DNA of 19,831 bases. Source: Rhodobacteraceae bacterium UBA1957 (GTDB lineage Bacteria; Pseudomonadota; Alphaproteobacteria; Rhodobacterales; Rhodobacteraceae). The position numbers were made by a program, and so were the translations under genes. The notes below the pieces were generated by a model. The model did not search any database, was not told the origin of the DNA, and worked only from the letters and a program-made list of their open reading frames with translations. The stretch is taken from the NCBI GenBank assembly GCA_002336405.1, contig DDEJ01000095.1, positions 1 through 19,831 on the forward strand. The letters are read 5' to 3'. Positions 14,511 through 19,831 of this stretch are shown in pieces (the stretch's first letter is position 1; each line of letters begins with the position of its first letter).

Positions 14511-16441
14511 ACTGGCAGCCAGACGGTGAATGCGGCCCCCACCGGTGACAGGTTGCGCACGGTGATAAGCCCACCTGCAGTTTGCACCAGTGTCTGACTT
14601 ATCGAAAGTCCCAAACCGGTGCCGTGGCCTAGTTTTGTGGTGTAAAACGGATCAAACACGGTTTTAATTCTGTTAGGCGGGATGCCGGTTCCGGTGTCGG
14701 CAACGATTATGGCTGCGCCGGCAACCCCATCGCGTTCGTGGGGGTGGCTTGAGATTGTCAGCACACCTTGCCCTGTCATCGCCTGCAGGCTGTTCATGAT
14801 CAGATTGACAACCACTTGTTGCAGTTCGCCCGAGCTGATTTTGACATTCGGACATTTTGCGGTGTCACAGATTACTTCAATACCCTCCTTTAGGATCACG
14901 TGGTTGACCAAAACCAAGCTGTCTTTCACGATTTGTCCGAGGTTGCTGGTTTCTTCAAATGTCTCAAATTCGCTCGGTCTGGCAAATTGCAGCAACTTTC
15001 CAACAATCGCATCGATCCGCAGCACCTGTTGATCAATCAGGTTGAGTTCGGTCGACATGGTGGCCGCCTGTGCGCCAAGAAAAGTGCGAATGACGTCGAT
15101 ATTGCCCTGTATGACCGCTACGGGGTTGTTGATTTCATGCGCGACGCCAGCGGTAATCTCACCAATGGACGCAAGCTTTTCAGACATCACCAGTTGCTGG
15201 AAGGTGGCCTCAAGCTTTTGATTGGCTTTTTGCAATTCTTGGGTCCGCTGATCAACCCTTTTGTTGAGTTCGTCTGCCCAAGAACGCAGGGCTTTGTCAC
15301 GCTCCTGAACCTGATCAAGCAGCGTGTCGAGATGCGCGGCGACCTCGCCGATTTCATTGTCCGCGCCAACGGGACCGATGCGTGCCGCCAGATCGCCCGT
15401 TTCTACTTTTTCCATGGTACGGGTCATACGTTCAAGTGGCGAAAATATATCGCGGGCCATGCGCAAAAACAAAGGACCCGTCAGGATTAAGACAAACAGC
15501 AATGCGCCAAAACTGATCACATAGGCCGAGCGGATGGTGGCGCGGTATGGCGCTTCAAGGAACCCAACATAGAGCATGCCGACCCGGTTGCCAAAACTGT
15601 CGGTGATTGGCTGATACCCCGAGATATACCAATCATTGACCACAAAAGCCCGGTCGAGCCAAGTCAGCCCCTCGTCAAGCACCCGACTGCGCACAGCTGC
15701 CGAAACCCGGGTCCCGAGCGCGCGGACGTCTTCGAACAGGCGCACATTGGTACTGATGCGCACATCTTCCAAAAAGAGCGTCGCGGTGCCCTGCCTGTCG
15801 CTGCCTTTGGCACGGTAAACAAGGGCATTGATCGTATCGATAAAGTTCAAATTTCGGTTCAGCAAGGTGCCACCAACCAAGACACCGGATTGTCGATGGG
15901 TTTTAATTGCCGTGGCGCTGTGAACAACCATGCCGCGATCTTCCGTGCTGCGCTGGGTTGGGACCGCAGCTTCGGTGGCAATCAACGGCAATGAGGCTTG
16001 GTGGGCAAGCGTCGCTGACCGGGCCTTGAGGTCCTTTGCATGGAAGATATCTATTGAGGTCTGGCTTCCGCCAGCGGCGGCGGCGGCAATGACTGGCCAG
16101 CGTTTGGCGGCCGCTTTGCTCTTGGCATTGGTTAGATGGTACAAAAAGTCCAACCCAAGCCGTTGGCGTTGTTCATCGAGATAGCGCTCAAGCGCAGCCG
16201 GGTTTTCGCGCGCCTGTGCAAATGACACTGATCCCGCAATGGCTTGAATGTCAGAGCTGCTCTGGGCCATGATGCGTTGTAGATATTGCTCGGCGATCTG
16301 CAGATCACTGGCAACATTTGTGATCAAAAGCGCACTAAAACTGGCGGTCCAGCGTGCCATGCCGACCGTCAACAGCGTTGGGATCAAAACAACCAACGGC
16401 AGCAGGGCCAGAACCAGAAGATGAAGGCGCACCGATTTCAT
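14507..16441 (-). CDS. Cache-domain sensor histidine kinase
   Basis: A 644-residue inner-membrane kinase. A first membrane helix spans about 7-28 and a second 305-327, enclosing a periplasmic sensor of about 275 residues. The segment VVNDWYISGYQPITDSFGNR with GMLYVGFLEAPY (267-299) is typical of Cache_3-Cache_2-type sensors for small ligands. A HAMP domain (328-380) and coiled coil (380-420) lead to the HisKA site AGVAHEINNP with H435. The ATPase part has N546/N550 (NLIMNS), DTGTG (582-586) and GHGTGLGLS (605-613). The ATG at 16441 is chosen because it directly precedes the first helix; a GTG 96 bases earlier is possible. It probably phosphorylates the adjacent regulator. It is divergent from the TRAP operon, which may be a target. 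Confidence 0.94.
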   Translation of the reverse strand: MKSVRLHLLVLALLPLVVLIPTLLTVGMARWTASFSALLITNVASDLQIAEQYLQRIMAQSSSDIQAIAGSVSFAQARENPAALERYLDEQRQRLGLDFLYHLTNAKSKAAAKRWPVIAAAAAGGSQTSIDIFHAKDLKARSATLAHQASLPLIATEAAVPTQRSTEDRGMVVHSATAIKTHRQSGVLVGGTLLNRNLNFIDTINALVYRAKGSDRQGTATLFLEDVRISTNVRLFEDVRALGTRVSAAVRSRVLDEGLTWLDRAFVVNDWYISGYQPITDSFGNRVGMLYVGFLEAPYRATIRSAYVISFGALLFVLILTGPLFLRMARDIFSPLERMTRTMEKVETGDLAARIGPVGADNEIGEVAAHLDTLLDQVQERDKALRSWADELNKRVDQRTQELQKANQKLEATFQQLVMSEKLASIGEITAGVAHEINNPVAVIQGNIDVIRTFLGAQAATMSTELNLIDQQVLRIDAIVGKLLQFARPSEFETFEETSNLGQIVKDSLVLVNHVILKEGIEVICDTAKCPNVKISSGELQQVVVNLIMNSLQAMTGQGVLTISSHPHERDGVAGAAIIVADTGTGIPPNRIKTVFDPFYTTKLGHGTGLGLSISQTLVQTAGGLITVRNLSPVGAAFTVWLPV

Positions 16442-16552
16442 AGGGCCAGCGTGACAGAAACATGACCTGACCGCAAATTTTTCCCATGTTATCAAATATG
16501 CAAGAAACTGAACCTGTGCTACCAATTCTTTCCACACTGGGTTCAGGACATC

Positions 16553-16576
16553 TATTGATGTCGGTCTATATCAATA
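16553..16576. promoter_or_regulatory. Inverted repeat TATTGAT-N10-ATCAATA
   Basis: Seven-base arms match perfectly around a ten-base spacer. The 24-bp site lies about 110 bp from the kinase start and 140 bp from the TRAP start. The spacer is too long for an FNR/CRP-type site. It is a candidate operator for the nearby response regulator or another dimeric protein. Confidence 0.4.
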
Positions 16577-16640
16577 TTTTGAAGTCAGAGTGCTGGGATA
16601 ATTGGAAAATCATGCCTGGAAGAATATGCTTTTTGATATA

Positions 16641-16658
16641 TCTGACCAGTTGTTCAGA
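16641..16658. promoter_or_regulatory. Inverted repeat TCTGA-N8-TCAGA near TRAP start
   Basis: Five-base arms are separated by CCAGTTGT. The repeat lies 55-73 bp upstream of the binding-protein ATG, where a repressor could overlap the promoter. TRAP operons are often controlled by GntR- or IclR-type repressors, but none is encoded here. The arms are short enough that chance is possible. Confidence 0.25.
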
Positions 16659-16713
16659 GGAATAAAAGCGGGTACTGTGCATGAGGATTACACGCAATAT
16701 TTGGGAGAGTATT

Positions 16714-17730
16714 ATGATTAAGATGACATCGCGTCTGGCCGTTGTGGCTTTGGCGGCATCTTTCGCCAGCGAGACCTATGCAAGCGAATGGAATGTATCG
16801 GTCTGGGGCAAGCGTCGCGCCTTTACCGAGCATGTTGAAAAACTGGCTGAACTGGTAAGCGCGAAGACCAATGGCGAGTTCACGATGAATGTCAGCTATG
16901 GTGGTCTTTCTAAGAATAAAGAAAACCTCGATGGTATTTCGATCGGGGCCTTTGAGATGGCGCAGTTCTGCGCCGGTTATCACCGCGACAAGAACCGTGT
17001 CGTCACCGTTCTGGAATTGCCATTCCTCGGCGTTGAAAATCTGGCTCAGGAAGTGGCCGTTTCAGCGGCAGTTTATGCACATCCCGCGGCGGCTGAAGAG
17101 ATGGCGCAATGGAATGCAAAGTTGCTTATGACCTCGCCGATGCCGCAGTATAATCTGGTGGGCACAGGCGAGCCACGTGACAAGCTGGCAGATTTTGAAG
17201 GCATGCGGGTTCGTGCGACCGGTGGCTTGGGCAAAGCCTTTGCTGCTGTTGGGGGTGTGCCGACATCCGTGACCGCGACTGAAGCATATCAGGCCATGGA
17301 GTCGGGTGTTGTGGACACAGTTGCCTTTGCTCAACACGCGCATTTGTCGTTTGGTACGATCAATCAGGCAGACTGGTGGACCGCAAACCTCAACCCCGGC
17401 ACTGTGAACTGCCCGGTTGTGGTTAATATTGATGCCTATGACGCGCTGCCCGATGCGCACCGTGCGGCACTGGACAGCTCAATCCCCGCCGCATTGGAGC
17501 ACTATCTGGCTAACTATGGTGAGTTGTTGGCGCGCTGGGATACCGTTCTGGCCGAAAAAGGTGTGAAAAAAGTCGAAATTGCTGAGTCAGTGATTGCGGA
17601 ATTCCGTGCCAAAGCGGCCGATCCCATTCGGGATGCTTGGATCTCAGACATGGAAGCCCAAGGCCTGCCTGGTCAGGAACTGTATGATCTTGTGGTTAAA
17701 ACACTGGCTGAGGCCAAAGCGGCCAACTAA
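16714..17730 (+). CDS. dctP: TRAP transporter substrate-binding protein (DctP family)
   Basis: A 338-residue exported binding protein. A signal peptide (1-23) ends in ETYA before SEWNVSVWG. Family features include EMAQFCAGYHRDK (81-93), LPFLG (102-106), and the conserved segment GMRVRATGGLGKAF (163-176), where R165 or R167 is expected to bind the ligand's carboxylate. The VDTVAF segment also fits the family. The ATG at 16714 is chosen over 16681 because GGGAGAG lies about five bases upstream and the signal peptide starts there. The ligand cannot be told from sequence alone; organic acids are typical. It is followed by a hairpin and the two membrane subunits. DctP is used as a family label, not a claim of C4-dicarboxylate specificity. 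Confidence 0.93.
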   Translation: MIKMTSRLAVVALAASFASETYASEWNVSVWGKRRAFTEHVEKLAELVSAKTNGEFTMNVSYGGLSKNKENLDGISIGAFEMAQFCAGYHRDKNRVVTVLELPFLGVENLAQEVAVSAAVYAHPAAAEEMAQWNAKLLMTSPMPQYNLVGTGEPRDKLADFEGMRVRATGGLGKAFAAVGGVPTSVTATEAYQAMESGVVDTVAFAQHAHLSFGTINQADWWTANLNPGTVNCPVVVNIDAYDALPDAHRAALDSSIPAALEHYLANYGELLARWDTVLAEKGVKKVEIAESVIAEFRAKAADPIRDAWISDMEAQGLPGQELYDLVVKTLAEAKAAN

Positions 17731-17739
17731 GAAATAACA

Positions 17740-17763
17740 GCCGTCCCAAATTGGGGCGGCTTT
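17740..17763 (+). terminator. Hairpin between TRAP binding-protein and permease genes
   Basis: GCCGTCCC (17740-17747) pairs with GGGGCGGC (17753-17760) with one G-U pair and an AAATT loop, followed by TTTCC. The short T-run makes it a weak terminator at most. In TRAP operons such structures commonly leave the binding protein in excess over the membrane subunits, which may be the role here. Confidence 0.65.
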
Positions 17764-17794
17764 CCATTTTCTACAAGACCGAAGAGGGCGGGCG

Positions 17795-18424
17795 ATGGCA
17801 GGATCAGCTGCGGTTTTGGAGGATTCAAGTCTGCTAAGCAGATTGGATCGGGCCTTGTTGCCAATCGAGCGGTTTTGCGCTCTGATCAGCGGCATCGCGA
17901 TTTTTTCACTCATGTTTTTAGCCGTTTATTCGGTCACTGGCCGCAAATTCTTTGCTTCTCCACTGGCGGGCTATGTCGACTATATCGAAGCGGCGATGCC
18001 GGTTATTGCAATCATGGGCGTGTCTTATGTGCAGCGTGACGGCACGCATATTCGCATGGACATGCTTGTCTCTGCCTTGAAGGGGCGGCTGCTTTGGTTG
18101 TTCGAGCTGGTTTCGGTTTTGATGATTCTTGCGCTCATTCTTGCCTTAACTTGGGGCGCATGGGAACATTTTGACCGCTCATTTGATTGTGCGCGCCCCC
18201 TGTGCAGTCGCGACAGTTCGGTTGATATCAGCCTGCCTATTTGGCCATCAAAACTGGTGGTGCCGGTGGCGTTTGGCGTGCTGGCTTTACGGCTTATGTT
18301 GCAAGCCGTCGGATACGGACGGGCCCTTGTCTTGGGGTTGGAAAACCCGGTTGCGGTGCCGTTGACGCTGAGCGTGGCCGAACAGGCCGCCCATGAAGCG
18401 CGTGCGCTCAAGGGGGCCGACTGA
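17795..18424 (+). CDS. dctQ: TRAP transporter small membrane subunit (DctQ family)
   Basis: A 209-residue protein with four predicted membrane helices (about 27-48, 62-80, 98-121, 153-172). Conserved family features are GRKFF after the first helix, DGTHIRMDML (82-91) after the second and LPIWPSKLVVPV (147-158) at the fourth. It pairs with the large subunit to drive sodium- or proton-coupled uptake. The loop before the fourth helix holds two cysteines (C132 and C137, SFDCARPLCSRD), which I do not recall as typical for the family. The ATG at 17795 follows a purine-rich AGAGGGCGGG. Its stop overlaps the next start as TGATG. Confidence 0.93.
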   Translation: MAGSAAVLEDSSLLSRLDRALLPIERFCALISGIAIFSLMFLAVYSVTGRKFFASPLAGYVDYIEAAMPVIAIMGVSYVQRDGTHIRMDMLVSALKGRLLWLFELVSVLMILALILALTWGAWEHFDRSFDCARPLCSRDSSVDISLPIWPSKLVVPVAFGVLALRLMLQAVGYGRALVLGLENPVAVPLTLSVAEQAAHEARALKGAD

Positions 18425-19821
18425 TGGATAGTATTTCAATCGGCCTATGGGTCAGCGGTGGTATGCTGGTCATGGTGGTGCTGGGGATGCGGGTGGCGTT
18501 TGCCGCGGGTATGGCCGGTTTTGTCGGTCTGGTATGGCTGCGTTGGAACGGATTTGACTATGCCCCGGAAAAGTTTTGGAAAGCGTTTCAAATCAGTGTG
18601 AAAGTGGCGGGTTTGACCCCGCATTCAAAGGTCAGTGCACAGGTTCTAAGCTTGATCCCTGTGTTTATTTTAATTGGCTATCTGGCCTATTATGCCAAAT
18701 TGACCATTGCATTATTCGAGGCCGCTAAGCGCTGGATCGCCTGGGTGCCGGGTGGATTGGCCGTCTCGACGGTGTTTGCCACAGCTGGGTTCGCGGCGGT
18801 GTCGGGGGCTTCGGTGGCCACAGCTGCGGTGTTTGCGCGTATTGCCATCCCCGAGATGCTGAAAGTTGGCTATAACAAGCAATTTGCAGCCGGTGTTGTG
18901 GCGGCCGGTGGCACGTTGGCCTCGTTGATCCCACCGTCAGCAATTTTGGTAATCTATGCGATTATTGTCGAACAGGATGTCGGAAAACTGCTGTTGGCGG
19001 GTTTTATTCCCGGAGCGTTTTCGGCCATTATCTATGCTGGTTTGATCATTGGTATTGCTGTTACGTTTAAAACTGTTGGCCCGCCGGTGACTGGCTTTAC
19101 CTGGAAACAGCGGTTTGAAAGCCTGCCGCCGGCTCTGCCCATTGTGGCGGTTGTGGTGATCATTATTTTCTTTGTCTATAACCCGTTTGGCGATGCCTGG
19201 GGCACGCCCACCGAAGGTGGGGCGATCGGGGCCTTTATCATTTTCGTGATGGCGCTCTATCGTGGTATGCGTTGGAAACAAATGAAAGAGGCGCTGCTGG
19301 AGACCGCAAAATTGACTGTGATGATCTTTACCATCATCTGGGGTGTTTTGATTTATGTGCGTTTCTTGGGGTTTGCCAAACTGCCGGATGCGTTTTCCGA
19401 CTGGATAACCGCGCTTGAAATGTCGCCGATGTTAATCCTGATCTGTATTCTGTTGGGCTATGCTGTGCTGGGCATGTTTATGGATGCGATTGGCATGCTG
19501 CTGTTAACGCTGCCGGTGGTGTATCCGGCTGTTATGGCATTAAACGGTGGCGAATTTGTCTCTGCAGCGGATAGCGCCTTTGGTATGTCCGGCCCGATGT
19601 GTGCGATTTGGTTCGGCATCTTGGTGGTCAAAATGGCCGAATTTTGTTTGATCACCCCGCCCATCGGTTTGAATTGCTTTGTGGTTGCCGGCGTAAGAGA
19701 TGATCTTAGTGTTCAGGATGTGTTCAAGGGGGTTATGCCATTTTTCATCGCGGATGCGGTGACAATTGCACTGCTTGTGACATTCCCGCAGATCGTACTT
19801 TGGCTGCCGTCTTTGGTGTGA
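18424..19821 (+). CDS. dctM: TRAP transporter large membrane subunit (DctM family)
   Basis: A 465-residue polytopic protein with about 12 hydrophobic helices, slightly longer than the common 425-440 residues. Family motifs include SLIPVFILIGYLA (76-88), GFAAVSGASVATAAVFARIA (122-141), GGTLASLIPPSAILVIYA (162-179) and, near the C-terminus, ITPPIGLN (410-417). It forms the main solute channel with the small subunit. Extra length lies in residues 42-70, between the first hydrophobic segment and the conserved core. Translation is coupled to the small subunit by the one-base overlap. The gene is complete and ends ten bases before the window edge, so any downstream catabolic genes that could reveal the substrate are out of view. 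Confidence 0.95.
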   Translation: MDSISIGLWVSGGMLVMVVLGMRVAFAAGMAGFVGLVWLRWNGFDYAPEKFWKAFQISVKVAGLTPHSKVSAQVLSLIPVFILIGYLAYYAKLTIALFEAAKRWIAWVPGGLAVSTVFATAGFAAVSGASVATAAVFARIAIPEMLKVGYNKQFAAGVVAAGGTLASLIPPSAILVIYAIIVEQDVGKLLLAGFIPGAFSAIIYAGLIIGIAVTFKTVGPPVTGFTWKQRFESLPPALPIVAVVVIIIFFVYNPFGDAWGTPTEGGAIGAFIIFVMALYRGMRWKQMKEALLETAKLTVMIFTIIWGVLIYVRFLGFAKLPDAFSDWITALEMSPMLILICILLGYAVLGMFMDAIGMLLLTLPVVYPAVMALNGGEFVSAADSAFGMSGPMCAIWFGILVVKMAEFCLITPPIGLNCFVVAGVRDDLSVQDVFKGVMPFFIADAVTIALLVTFPQIVLWLPSLV

Positions 19822-19831
19822 ACACAATGCC

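Larger units (their letters stand above)
16442..16713. promoter_or_regulatory. Divergent control region between sensor kinase and TRAP operon
   Basis: This 272-bp stretch separates the kinase start from the TRAP binding-protein start. It holds two inverted repeats (16553-16576 and 16641-16658) and the ribosome site GGGAGAG just before the ATG at 16714. No clear -35/-10 or sigma-54 element stands out. Longer readings of both flanking genes into this region (GTG 16537 minus, ATG 16681 plus) are less likely than the chosen starts. Confidence 0.5.

Noticed and set aside
16442..16537. GTG start extending the sensor kinase by 32 residues
   Set aside because: No ribosome site is seen, and the extra residues precede a membrane helix that begins naturally at the ATG at 16441. 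It remains possible but is less likely.
16629..16648. FNR/FixK-like box near TTGATATATCTGAC
   Set aside because: Only one half site (TTGAT) is present; the second half does not match ATCAA.

Overview
The window looks like chromosomal DNA of an alphaproteobacterium, most likely a marine Rhodobacterales (Roseobacter-type) bacterium. This is inferred from protein character (Cys-type FDH3 formate dehydrogenase with DUF3305/DUF3306/DUF6494/DUF6505 partners, a TRAP transporter, a Cache-domain kinase), moderate GC and dense gene packing with ATGA/TGATG overlaps. I saw no tRNA, rRNA, CRISPR array, insertion sequence or phage gene.

Region 1 (129-5396) holds accessory genes. A minus-strand operon runs DUF6494 -> Mrp/ApbC Fe-S carrier -> degenerate biotin/lipoate-ligase-fold protein -> DUF6505. 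Divergent from it is an exported protein (2632-3447) that appears to fuse a shrunken tungstate-binding-protein (TupA-like) fold to a single-haem cytochrome c domain. Convergent with that gene, and overlapping it by 7 bp, is a 651-residue polyferredoxin-like protein.

Region 2 (5397-12816) is the formate dehydrogenase operon on the plus strand: DUF3305 -> DUF3306 -> TorD-type chaperone -> 62-residue Tat-signal protein -> catalytic alpha subunit (Cys in the Mo/W-ligand position) -> four-cluster beta subunit -> cytochrome b gamma subunit. The expected product is a periplasm-facing enzyme oxidising formate to CO2 and passing electrons through Fe-S clusters and haem b to quinone. A 326-bp divergent intergenic region precedes the operon. 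It carries two oppositely oriented copies of a TCAAAA-N5-TCAAAA repeat. A strong terminator-like hairpin lies between the beta and gamma genes.

Region 3 (12817-16441) encodes a two-component system in convergent orientation: a 45-residue membrane peptide translationally coupled to an NtrC-family response regulator that lacks the GAFTGA loop, facing a Cache-domain sensor histidine kinase.

Region 4 (16442-19821) is a TRAP transporter operon (binding protein, hairpin, small permease, large permease), divergent from the kinase gene. The kinase may sense a small carboxylate or similar periplasmic ligand and control the TRAP operon, the formate dehydrogenase operon or both; the sequence does not settle which.
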